Shown here in pieces: positions 54,633-63,759 of a stretch of 64,000 bases of DNA (position 1 is the stretch's first letter; the number at the start of each line of letters is the position of its first letter). Source of the stretch: Diplolepis rosae (taxonomy: Eukaryota > Arthropoda > Insecta > Hymenoptera > Diplolepididae). A program made the position numbers and the translations under genes. The stretch spans positions 10,124,001-10,188,000 of the forward strand of contig JAPYXD010000736.1 of assembly GCA_030998225.1 (NCBI GenBank), given 5' to 3'. The notes under the pieces are model-generated. The model was not told the origin of the DNA, did not search any database, and saw only the letters and a list, made by a program, of their open reading frames with translations.

Positions 54633-56254
54633 TGTTACGTCCCAAGCTAAGGCTAGGGTAGGTTAGGAAAATTAGGAAAAGGGAGGAAAGTTTGCTGATT
54701 AAATCAGAGTGGTAAATTCTGATTATTTATATTTTTGTAGGATCGTGGTCACTAGTCAAACCTATGCGGCTCGAGTTGTTCACAGTAATAACAAATCCGA
54801 CTATATTGCGGTGTACAAGCTTTATTAATTAAAAGATAGATATACAATAAGTTTTGAGATGCTTCTGTGTATGGATTATACTACTTCTCAATATGAGAAG
54901 GCAATATTAAGGGTTTTATGCGTTTATGAGTCAATAATACAGGTTTTGAGATGCCTATATATGTAACCCACGCATTAAAAGTGTGCGTCTATATAAGTCA
55001 ATAATACAGGTTTTGAGATGCCTATATGTGACTTCCGCGTTCAAGTGTGTACGTTTTATGCTAATATAATAGGTTTTGAGGTGCCTAGGTATACAACTCA
55101 CGCACTACAATTGGCGTTATAGTTAATATAATAAGTTTTGAGATGCTTATGTATATATAACTTACGCTTTTCCCTGCTTGAGAAGGCAAGAGAAAGGGTT
55201 TTGTCGTATAGTTCTCCTTGTTGATAGCTGGATAACTCGACTTAATACGACGATACACGTATCTAACGGCACTTATTAATTCACGGCTACCGGACTTGCA
55301 CCACTTAAGGACCAGGGATTATATTTACCAAGTACCGAGGTTATCCTTGTATAAGATACCGATGAAATTACGAATATCGAAGGGTCAATTCGTGACACCG
55401 ACAGTATGACTGGCGGACGGAGTGATTACCGACGTTAAGATCTTGAAGACTGAACAGCTACTAGCGAAAAGACAACCTCCAGAGGTAAATCTGGGGTTTA
55501 TATATTATTGATTATTTCTATAGTGGGAGAGTGCCTGCTAATTTGTAGATCGGCACGTACAATGATAAATTGTTGATCGGCACGCGTTTGGTGGCAATGT
55601 CGATGACCATGCTTGCTGACAGTCACATAAACTCGTGAACTCGCGGCTAGTTCTCACGCAGGTCATACTATCGGGATCAAAGTCCATTGACGCTCTATGC
55701 GGTACATCTTTCTCCCGTTTTTTCAGCTATGTTACTTAATATATATATGTTGACAGGTCGGTGCAATTGTACCAGGTCATAATTGCACTGACTTATCTAT
55801 TATTTTATAACTTGCTTTATTTTCTTATGGTATTTATGAAATACATGATTTTTTAATGTTTATATTCTGAGATATTATTTAAGTTAGTTTGCGGATCTCC
55901 AATAATGTTATTGATGTCTTTGATTGATTATCCATTATTGGTTACCGCTGATTATCATGTGCTAGTGTTTGATTATTATTATTAATCATTTAACGACTGT
56001 TCTCAACAATAATGAATGTTATTGTTATTTTCGTTAAATAATTAATGTTTATTGGCTTGGTTTTCTATATTACCGACGGTAAGGTAGTTTTCTTATTTCA
56101 TGCAACTGCCTTGTCGATCTCGGGTATTTATCCTATCGACAAGTAGTTATCATCGCAGTGATGTGATTTACGTCCGTCAATCGCCTGGTTGTATGCCCGG
56201 TTGCCTTGCTGTTGGCGCGATTTCAAATTTTATTAATTTTTACGGGATGTAACA
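54633..56254. mobile_element. solo LTR, 1,622 bp, ATAT target duplication
   Basis: Starts TGTTACGTCCC and ends GGGATGTAACA, with ATAT at 54629-54632 and 56255-56258. Same termini class as the 2,675 bp solo LTR at 33768. The restored reading frame of the interrupted ORF confirms the borders. The first third contains a five-unit repeat array, the rest is non-coding. Confidence 0.9.
54840..55200. repeat. five-unit repeat array in the 1,622 bp solo LTR
   Basis: Units start with a RGTTTTGAGRTGC motif at about 54853, 54951, 55008, 55071 and 55131. Several have a downstream palindrome of the ACGCA...TGCGT type (for example CACGCATTAAAAGTGTGCG, ACGCACTACAATTGGCGT). The same unit occurs four times at 62400-62612. 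AGAAGGCAA...AGGGTTTT flanks the array on both sides. Confidence 0.75.
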
Positions 56255-56465
56255 ATATATTTTGATGCTAACGTTTCTTCTAAATTATCCATGTTGACCC
56301 TTCTCCTATTATATTAATATAATAATTAATTAGATTTAATGAATTCATTTTATTTTTACTAAAAATATAAGAAATATATAAAAGCTAAGACTAATTCACG
56401 TTTTGGTAATTTTCTTTTTCGAATTCAGACTCTCTGCTAATGAGCACAAAAGGTTGAATTCTAGG

Positions 56466-56760
56466 GTTACGTTTAAAGACGCATAGAAATTATGTCAACC
56501 GTGTTGACTCTCGTTTTAGGTCAACGCTCGCGCGCTATAACCTAGGATACGACCTTAACGACGTGAAACGATTGCTAGTAATTAACCGCGAACTATCTAA
56601 TAACTACCTGGCTGTATTAAACATTCAGCTCATTATCCAAATAAATCAAGATTGAAATTCGGAGTTGCCTAATAACTGCCTGGCTGTATTAAACACTCAG
56701 CACGTTATTGAAATAAAGTAAAAAAACAAGAAAAAAAAAATTTATTTAATTAAAATTGTC
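56466..56760. repeat. LTR fragment with two hairpin units
   Basis: The start (GGTTACGTTTAAAGACGCAT) and the following TTTTAGGTCAACGCTCGCGC and CTATAACCTAGG match the beginning of the solo LTR at 33768, so this is a related LTR, truncated on the right. Two units at about 56600-56720 read AATAAC...CTGGCTGTATTAAACAYTCAG...RTTAT, an outer AATAAC/GTTATT stem and an inner GCTG/CAGC stem. A third unit is at 61745-61800. Confidence 0.6.
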
Positions 56761-56940
56761 TCCTATCACCCTCCATGGGGACGCAGACCCTCCTCCACGG
56801 AACGCCAACAGGAAACTAAAACAAGACCCCGTGCATCCATCCCTCCCAAGCACCTGAAAGACCCCAAGGGTCATTCAATAAATTTTAAATTGTTTCGCAG
56901 AATCTAGAAACGTCAAGGATATTTACTAGTACCATTGTCA

Positions 56941-58563
56941 TTAGAGATAATTTATCATGCTGTCATAACATCCATTGTACTTAACCAAATCTGTTTTTAA
57001 ATTTATAGAATATGTTCCCTCTTGTTTTATATATAACATTTCCATAAATTCTCTTTTTCCCTTATTACTTTCCGAGTGTAAAATCTCTACGTTGTTCCAG
57101 TCAAAGTCATGATCAGCGTATTCCTTTCTATGATCAGACAAAACGTTATGATAATTACACTTTCTCCCAAGATTCTTTTTATGTTCTTCTACTCTAGTAT
57201 TAAGAAGTCTGCCCGTTTGTCCCACATAAGTCACTTTACACCTTTTACAAATCAGTTTGTATATCACCCCACTTTTTTCTAATCTATTCAAGATGTCTTT
57301 ACCCAAAGTTATAAGTCCTTCCATCTTGAACGGTATTCTAAAAATTGTAAGGATTTGAAATTTTTTTAACATAGATTGAATTGTTTTTTAAATATGCCCA
57401 AAATATGAAAGAATAGTGTTATTTTTGTCAAAAATTTCACTTTGTGTATCCGTGTCTACATTTCTACTCTTTCTACTTTTAATTTGTTGAATTCTAATTT
57501 TTATATGTTTTTCAATCAAATCTTGTGGGTAGCGATTAAAAAATAAAATCTTTCTAACGACTTCTAAATTGTCTGAATGGAATGATTAATGAGACAAACA
57601 AACAGCTCTGTCAAGTAGATTTTTAATAATAGCAACTTTATTTTGAAAAGGATGATTTGAGATGAAATTTAACATTCTACCAGAATATGTACTCTTTCTG
57701 TACCAATTTGACACTATTTTACCATTATCAAGTTTAATTATTTCCAAGTCCAAAAAACTAATTCTATTGTTCCTTTCCATTTCATGGGTAAATTGAATTC
57801 TTGGGTGATTGTTATTGAAAGTATCTATAAGTTCTTGCAACTTATCCAAAGGTACACGCAATAATAAAGTATCAACATATCTAAAATAAAAGGACACAAC
57901 AAACTCCAACCTCTCAAAGACAGTCTTTTCCAAATCTTCCATGACTATTTCAGCCAACATTGGAGAAATAACAGAACCTATTGGAGTACCAAACTTTTGT
58001 TTATAATGAAATCTAATCCTTTGAGAAACTTTTTTTTATCTAATTTTGTATGTGATTTAACTTTTATCCATCTATTTGAAACAGCTTTTTTGACTAAATC
58101 TAGCGCTAGCCAAAACAGTATTAGTTGTGTCAATATCTCTCCATCTGGTGTCTTTCCCCAATAGTCCCTTCTTCCTCCAGTTGTCCGCCATCCTGAAACT
58201 ACTACTTTTTACTTTTTTTAAAGGATCTTGATCCAACACTTCAAAGTTCTCAACATTGCCAAGCAGCTCCTCCATGTCCCTTATGTATTCCGACCTTCTC
58301 ATGAGTACTGTAATACTACCCTTGCCCGCATTTGTACACATTAAATATTTGTTTTTTCTAAGGAAATCTTTAGTTTTTTAAAAATTATTAACAAACTTTC
58401 TATCTATAATACTTATATGCAAACTTTTTTTCTCAACCATACCTTTGGATAAGTGCAAAACCTTGTTTCTGAAATCTTGCTGATCTGACTTCGGAATTTT
58501 ATGTGTATTAGCTTCAATATCCTTGACGATTTCTATCATCTGCTTTGATTTATCATTAATCAT
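56941..58563 (-). pseudogene. Penelope-like element 2
   Basis: Minus-strand fragments in ORF order. 58563-58072 is the RT N-terminal region (TNAGKGSITVLMRRSEYIRD, then VLDQDPLKKVKSSSFRMADN). 57960-57586 is the RT C-terminal part, with the active-site segment reading FRYVDTLLL, so the second Asp of YVDD is not in place. Then come SYWYRKSTYSG-like and RMLNFISNHPFQNKV motifs. 57372-56941 is the GIY-YIG nuclease (IYKLICKRCKVTYVGQTGR, EEHKKNL). Frame changes between fragments show that it is inactive. Its 3' tail also occurs at 47947. Confidence 0.85.
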
Positions 58564-58576
58564 ATTACTACTGAAG

Positions 58577-58577
58577 G

Positions 58578-58608
<31 letters not shown>

Positions 58609-58612
58609 CAGG
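58577..58612. repeat. (ACT)n microsatellite
   Basis: About ten ACT-type trinucleotide repeats (ACAACTACTACTACTACTAC) lie just upstream of PLE 2. Confidence 0.8.
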
Positions 58613-58739
58613 TGCTAGGTACCTAAATCCCATATCTCTTTCACACTGATGAGTCATCCACTCATTCGTAATAGCATTCCTGCATCCACATTACTCTTTT
58701 ACTACGTCATATTTCTTTTAGGGATTCTTCCCCGAAGCT

Positions 58740-59429
58740 TTATCGTGTTTTTTTTCCCTTAAAAGTCAATCTGGATATGATCCTAAATCTAGGCTCTCTA
58801 ACAATTTCGTCTTCGCTGGCGCTTTTGTCCGATAATCTTCTACTTCTCCTTGGACCTAGATGGTCATCAATCACGGTTCGATGTTTTGGATCTAGAACAT
58901 AATCCGGTGTTTCGTCAATATCATTGCTGGTCATTAATGGTAAAATCTTGTCACAATCAGTATTTACCCTCGTCTTTTTCTTAGGAGGACTCCTATCATC
59001 TCCTTCGCTACTGCTGAGGTCCACTGTGTCCCCATGGCTATATCCTCTAGTATCGGGCGCGTCTATTGCTTCTATTTTTAAACTGTCAAGTATGAACCCT
59101 ATTTTCCTGTGTCTCCTGCTCCCACTCGTGCTGGGAGTGCTGTGCTAATAATCATCACCTCCACCCCTAGTTCTAACTGATGGGATGCCTCCTCCTCCTC
59201 TTGGTGCTCCTCCACTTCTTCTTCCTCCTCCTCCCCCTCCACCTCTCCTGTCATCCGTCCCATCATCTTTTCTGCCACCACCACCACCTTCTCCAAATCC
59301 TCCTGCACCGCCAGCTCCACCACCAGCTCCTCCACCTTCTCTACCACCACCTCCCATGCCGCCCATGCCCCCTCCTCCACCGCCTGGAGGTCCATCTTGG
59401 TGGTCATGGTCTTGGTCATCAGGGTTCAT
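58740..59429 (-). pseudogene. glycine-rich, NLS-bearing tail ORF downstream of the nucleoprotein-like gene
   Basis: ATG at 59429 opens a frame with DDQDHDHQDG and then long Gly runs with RGG-like basic spots, ending at TAG 59147-59145. The same frame continues for another ~135 codons with SSSEGDDRSPPKKKTRV, a nuclear-localisation-like cluster, and ends KGKKTR at 58740. It starts 14 bases after the stop of the nucleoprotein-like ORF in another frame, so one base shift would make it a disordered C-terminal extension. It could also be an independent ORF. Gly-rich tails in DNA can arise by slippage of GGN repeats. Confidence 0.4.
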
Positions 59430-59443
59430 ATTAGGTTCTTCTC

Positions 59444-60406
59444 TTAGACGCGCTCTCTAAGGAAAAACTGTCCCCTCAATCTATCGACTTCGTCATCTGG
59501 AATGGGGTTTGCGGCACCTTCTATTAATGCTGCCAACGCTTCCTGATTTGATCTCTCGTTTAATTTGAACGAATTACATGAGTTAAACCAATCGATCGAA
59601 TAGTCTTCATATCCCCCGACTTTTAATTGCGTAAGGTGGGGGGATTGACATAACGTGGTTGTAGAGAAAAAAACGCGTATAAACGTCCCAATCCTTCCTA
59701 AATACTGCTCTATTTGTGCATCTGAGTATTCTGTGGCTTTTCTGTTACATAAATAGAGAGCTCCAACATGATGTTGTGCTCTGTTGGATTCGACTATAGT
59801 CTTGAATGAGACAAGATTTGCCAAGTTGCCTGCATCAGGGCAGAGTTTTGATATTCGGTTGGCTATAAGCTTTTTCGCCCCCTCGTAGGCAACTGCCAGG
59901 CGATGAGTCCCTGCTGGGAATGATGAAAAACGCAGCCTAGTATCGTCTGAGAATTCAATCGGATGGAGAGGCACATTTCCCCATGCTGGCGCCGTTACTC
60001 GAAGCCCTTCCACTCCTGCTCTCGACAGAATATACAGAGTACTGCACCAGTGACCTATGAGGTGCATCAACTGGATTCTAATGTTATCTTGTAGATCAGT
60101 TAAGTGCACATTTGACACGTCTGACCCAATACCTCTTGATCTGATTAGTTTGGCTTGGCATATACCTGTTACTGCGGCCGCCAAACATTGTTTTGCTCGT
60201 AAGCCCCATGAATCAAAATAATTTGAAGTGGCAATGAAAGCAATCATAGATCTGTAAACAGATGATTCGTCTCCGGAGTTCAACACTGAGAGTTTTAGGT
60301 CGTCTGATACCCCGGCGTCTATTCCAACGGAGAGACGTAGTTCATATGACCCATTTATACTGGGGAGATTGATCGCCTGTAAAGCCATACCTTTGGAAAC
60401 AATCAA
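59444..60406 (-). CDS. nucleoprotein-like endogenous viral element, 320 aa
   Basis: An intact frame of 320 codons with balanced composition and about 50% GC, unlike the flanks. The protein is mostly helical with no signal peptide; visible segments are IAFIATSNYFDSWGLRAKQC, LMHLIGHWCSTLYILSRAGV and QIEQYLGRIGTFIRVFFSTT. Size, helical content and position next to a disordered charged ORF resemble nucleoprotein genes of negative-strand RNA viruses, which are common endogenised genes in insects. I cannot place it in a virus family by eye. The open frame over 960 bp amid decayed elements suggests a young insertion or retained function. Confidence 0.45.
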   Translation of the reverse strand: MIVSKGMALQAINLPSINGSYELRLSVGIDAGVSDDLKLSVLNSGDESSVYRSMIAFIATSNYFDSWGLRAKQCLAAAVTGICQAKLIRSRGIGSDVSNVHLTDLQDNIRIQLMHLIGHWCSTLYILSRAGVEGLRVTAPAWGNVPLHPIEFSDDTRLRFSSFPAGTHRLAVAYEGAKKLIANRISKLCPDAGNLANLVSFKTIVESNRAQHHVGALYLCNRKATEYSDAQIEQYLGRIGTFIRVFFSTTTLCQSPHLTQLKVGGYEDYSIDWFNSCNSFKLNERSNQEALAALIEGAANPIPDDEVDRLRGQFFLRERV

Positions 60407-60434
60407 GCACTTAGCACGTTATTTAAAAAAACCT

Positions 60435-60605
60435 AACAGAAAAGAAAACCGAAAACCAAAGATAAACATTCAATACAGACAACACGTTTCACTTCTCCCG
60501 CCTGGTCCAAGCAGGTTTATTTTTCATCGGGAGAAGTGAAACGTGTTTTCTGTATTGAATTTTTATCTTTGGTCTTCTTTTTTTTTAGGTTTTTTTTCTT
60601 GCCAT
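60435..60605. repeat. large palindrome immediately upstream of the nucleoprotein-like ORF
   Basis: The left arm (about 60440-60505) and right arm (about 60527-60600) are inverted copies with modest differences, sharing AACACGTTTCACTTCTCCCG, TTCAATACAGA and CCAAAGATAAA. A loop of about 20 bases contains CCTGGTCCAAGCAGG. A third, direct copy of the TTTCACTTC...CAAGCAGGTTTA part follows at about 60646-60682. The structure ends 30-40 bases before the ATG of the ORF at 60406. Confidence 0.75.
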
Positions 60606-60689
60606 TCTTTTATAAGCTTTTTTTAGCATCATTCCGCCTAGGAAGTTTCACTTCCCCGGCCTGATTCAAGCAGGTTTAGTTTTTTTTCC

Positions 60690-61400
60690 GCACTTTTATT
60701 GTTGTTAATATTGTGAAAAACATGAATTGTAAAAAAAGGCAACATTTGAAACGTAACCATTGGAACGAGTTAAGTTGAAACATGTAGATGATGTATGAAA
60801 TTTATGTATTTCAGTAAACGTATGTCGATGGCATTTATTACCAATCACTCAAAAAACTATATTATCTTACTTGTAATTCTCTTTCCCAAATTCTCATATA
60901 TATTTTTTAAAAAAAGTAGATTTAATATATTTATTTTAAACATTATTGGTATATATAGCAATTAAAAAGTGAGCCAACTTACTGAGCCGGTAATATAGCC
61001 TTGCTGGAGTCACACCAGATTCCGTAACAATTTCGAGATTAGCGCGTTTCAACACATTTCAATGCGCATGCGAGCGGCCTGTTAATTTTTATTATGCATT
61101 CATTACTAAATAACTAAAAGTAGGAAATGAATCGATTTGCCAGGGAAAGTAGTAATTTTATTACTAACCTCCTTATTAGTCGGTTTATACTGTTTAGACC
61201 GCTCTCTAAATAGCTTTTAACGTGCCACAGTTTGTTCTCTGATAGTTTTTAACCTTCCAAGTTCACTGTCAGTGGAATGTACGGATTTGTTGGTTTGTGA
61301 CATTCCCGCATTCCTGGCTTCCTTTCATAACCTCGACACGTCAAGAATGCGACCACTATCGCTTTTTTTTACGCGAACTGAGCGATTTGAGTCTCTAGTT
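60690..61400. other. non-coding
   Basis: Nothing recognised. GC content rises toward the right end. Confidence 0.45.
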
Positions 61401-61402
61401 TT

Positions 61403-61700
61403 TCATTCGCGCGCTGGGGGGTTCGAAAAATAAGAACGACCACTACGAGGAATAAGAAATAACGAACGCGGTATACCGTCTCTATAGAGAGTTAGAGAGC
61501 GTCGTCTGCTCCGGCGGTATCTTCTTTCTCTTACCTCCGTTTTGACTCTTGTACACACACTATGACGCGTAAATGAATACGGGCCCACTGCCGAGAGCTC
61601 TACTTGCACCATGTACGATACCGAGCATTCCCGAGTATTCTCGAGCGTTACGGTTAGCATCAGGTTTTCCAAGTCTCGGAAAAAGTGCGTGGTGCACCAT
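61403..61700. other. CpG-rich patch, possibly regulatory
   Basis: Contrasting GC and CpG-rich sequence (for example TCATTCGCGCGCTGGGGGG). A minus-strand frame of 89 codons spans it but has no motif. It may be part of an LTR, a promoter or a degraded exon. Confidence 0.2.
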
Positions 61701-61744
61701 AAGAAGTTTCACTTCAAAAAAGTAGGATTAAAATTTGGAATCAA

Positions 61745-62360
61745 GTAATAACTCCCTGGTTGTATTAAACACTCAGCACGTTATTCAAATAAAGTAAGAT
61801 TTAAATTTTTATGTATTATCTTTGATTTAACCAATTGGTTATTCACCTATTTATATTACTTATCACATATATTTTTTATATCTTATTTGCACGTGGCTAC
61901 ATGTCTATTTACTTATTAGTTATTGAAACGCCTAATGAGGAAAACAGATTTGAATACGTATGGTGTGAAGTTCTATTAAGATTCAACGGTTTTTCAATCG
62001 AGTCGAAATGCACCGGATGTTGCATCTTTAGAGTAATATCTGCACTCTTATCTCAAGTACTTAGCTTCTTTACTGGGGACAAAGTCCATGTTTTAGTTTT
62101 TCATATGGAGTTTTCCTATATCTACCGAGTGATAGAATTTCTTTTAGTCTGAATCTATAGTTACAAATATTAATAAACTACACATTCTATTTATTGGCAC
62201 GTAACACTGGAATTGAAACTCTGCTGAAGAGCACAAGAGTAAATTTCTAATCCAGAGAATTTGAAATAAAATTGGAATAAAAATTGAAGTTTATAATTCA
62301 GTTTCTCTGTTGAAAAGCACAGGAGCTTGAATTTCAGAATTAAATTTTTTCTAAAGAGCA
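61745..62360. repeat. LTR-derived repeat mosaic
   Basis: 61745-61800 is a third copy of the AATAAC...GTTATT hairpin unit found twice near 56650. 62205-62360 contains three imperfect ~70-95 bp units with CTCTGCTGAAGAGCACA or variants and GAATTTCAGAATTAAA-like spacers, each able to form a short TGCT/AGCA hairpin. The same type occurs near 52990 and 56430. The sequence between (61800-62200) is AT-rich with no supportable gene. Confidence 0.5.
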
Positions 62361-62394
62361 TAAAAGCATTAAAATGTGTGTGGCTTACGCTAAT

Positions 62395-62612
62395 ATACTA
62401 GGTTTTGAGATGCCTATGTATACAACTCATGCATTAAAGTGTGTGTGTCTTCAACTTAATATAACAGGTTTTGAGATGCTTGTGTATACAACTCACGCAT
62501 TAAAGTGTGTGCGTCTTCAACTTAATATAACAGGTTTTGAGATGCTGGTGTATACAATTCACGCATTAAAGTGTGTGCGCTTTATGCTAATATACTAGGT
62601 TTGGAGATGCAC
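62395..62612. repeat. four-unit array of the GTTTTGAGATGC repeat
   Basis: Units begin with RGGTTTTGAGATGC at about 62401, 62466, 62532 and 62598 (period 66 bp), each followed by GTATACAACTCACGCATTAA-like sequence and GTGTGTGCG. They match the array at 54840-55200. The two central units are almost identical, pointing to recent tandem amplification. Confidence 0.85.
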
Positions 62613-62719
62613 ACGAGCAGGACGGTCCCTCGTACTATCGCACCCCGTGTCCCCACATAATAGTAACATCTATGTTACACCCCCCCTACCCCGCGAGGGC
62701 CAGGGTTTATCCTGCTGGA

Positions 62720-63120
62720 TGATTCCTCTTACTTGAATTCTCTCTCCACGTCGCGCCTTGTCCGCTGGTCGATCTGCAGTTCCAACCAATGGGATTCGTT
62801 CTGCCTGTCCTTCCCTAATTTTCTATTGTCTATTCTTATATTTAATATTTCTTTCAATCTCCTATTTATTGTCTCCCATTCCCCTTTTATATATTTCCGT
62901 TTGTCTGAGTTGGGAGTCATGTACTTTTTTCTATATTTGTCTGCTCTGCTGTTGCAAAAGGCGTCATGTATTGTATAAAGTAACGTCGGTGTCAGTTTGT
63001 TACAGAATTGACATCTTAACCCTTCGTGGCTCTCTTCTGCTAGCCTTCTCCAGGTCCCGGCCGACTCTACAATGGTCCGTCATGGTTTTCCCTCACCTGT
63101 AACACATATTTTGAAAGTAA
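62720..63120 (-). pseudogene. unidentified ORF with CxxC...HxxxC motif
   Basis: A minus-strand frame from about 63075 to 62729 reads TWRRLAEESHEGLRCQFCNK, then YTIHDAFCNSRADKYRKKY and a basic helical C-terminus. The C-x2-C...H-x3-C arrangement suggests a small zinc-binding fold. It lies downstream of the integrase fragment on the same strand and may be the last ORF of that LTR element. Family unknown. Confidence 0.3.
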
Positions 63121-63330
63121 GGCAAAAAAACAAAATCAAGCAGGGTGATATCACTGTTCCTGTCGTGGGTCAACTGTCTGTCAGAATAAAGGAAAATGAA
63201 TTTTGTCTCTACTTTGTCTGTATTTAGACTCTCACTGCATTTGAACCATTACGGACTTCAATTAATTTTTCATCTTTAATCTTATTCTTTTTAAATTTAA
63301 AGCCTGCCTCTTGGCAGTCCTTTAAATAAT

Positions 63331-63720
63331 CTAACTCTCCCCTTCTCCTCGATTGCCTCCACTCCTCTTTATTCTTCTTTCGCTCCTTTTCCCGTTGTCT
63401 TTCTCTCTCTCTTCTCTTTTGCGTTCCCTCCTCTCTTTTTCTGCTTCTCTCCTTCGCTCCTCTGCTTCTCTATTTCTTCTCCTCTCCTCTTTTCTGCCCA
63501 TCTCCTCCCAACCGCTGTTTATAAAGTGGGGTACATGCCGGTAAGGCTGGTAGGTGATTTTATCCTCCGGGACCCCGGATTTCCGTTGGGCCACCCACTT
63601 CAGTGCCAGGTAATTTCTGGCGTGCTCTTGAATGGTACTCTCTCTCTTACCACGTTCTGGCACCACCAGCACTTCTGCATCGTGTTTATTTTGCTAAAAT
63701 TAATGTACATTTTGTAGTTT
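63331..63720 (-). pseudogene. Arg/Glu-rich ORF downstream of integrase
   Basis: The minus-strand frame contains LALKWVAQRKSGVPEDKITY followed by YRHVPHFINSGWEEMGRK, then about 45 residues of repeated RREAEKERRERKRE-type sequence. An alternative frame over the start has TMQKCWWCQNVVRERVPF. Either could be an accessory or C-terminal segment of the LTR element whose integrase lies to the right. The charged run may be coiled coil or simply a purine-rich tract. Confidence 0.3.
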
Positions 63721-63759
63721 TTTGTATGTTTAATGGGAGTCAATCTTGTGTTGGTTGCT

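Larger units (their letters stand above)
54352..56292 (-). pseudogene. 104-codon ORF interrupted by a solo LTR
   Basis: The start codon (ATG at 56292-56290) and 12 codons lie right of the LTR, the remaining ~92 codons and the stop at 54352 lie left of it. Ignoring the LTR and one ATAT, the frame is continuous with no other defect. The product is a small soluble protein with an alternating beta pattern (KCYLFLTTQPPYMPEMIIFK, then SVWEGKIGIIDWKLQNLL). I do not recognise it. An otherwise clean frame broken only by one insertion suggests that it was recently coding, in a transposon or a virus-derived locus. Confidence 0.5.

Noticed and set aside
59099..59460. Plus-strand and alternative-frame ORFs rich in Pro, Leu, Glu or Val over the glycine-rich region
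   Set aside because: These are reads of the GGN-repeat sequence in other frames or on the opposite strand; the minus-strand frame that follows the nucleoprotein-like ORF is the more plausible one.
63331..63560. Plus-strand Leu/Ser-rich ORF over 63353-63544
   Set aside because: It is the antisense of an Arg/Glu-rich purine tract; no motif or start context supports it.
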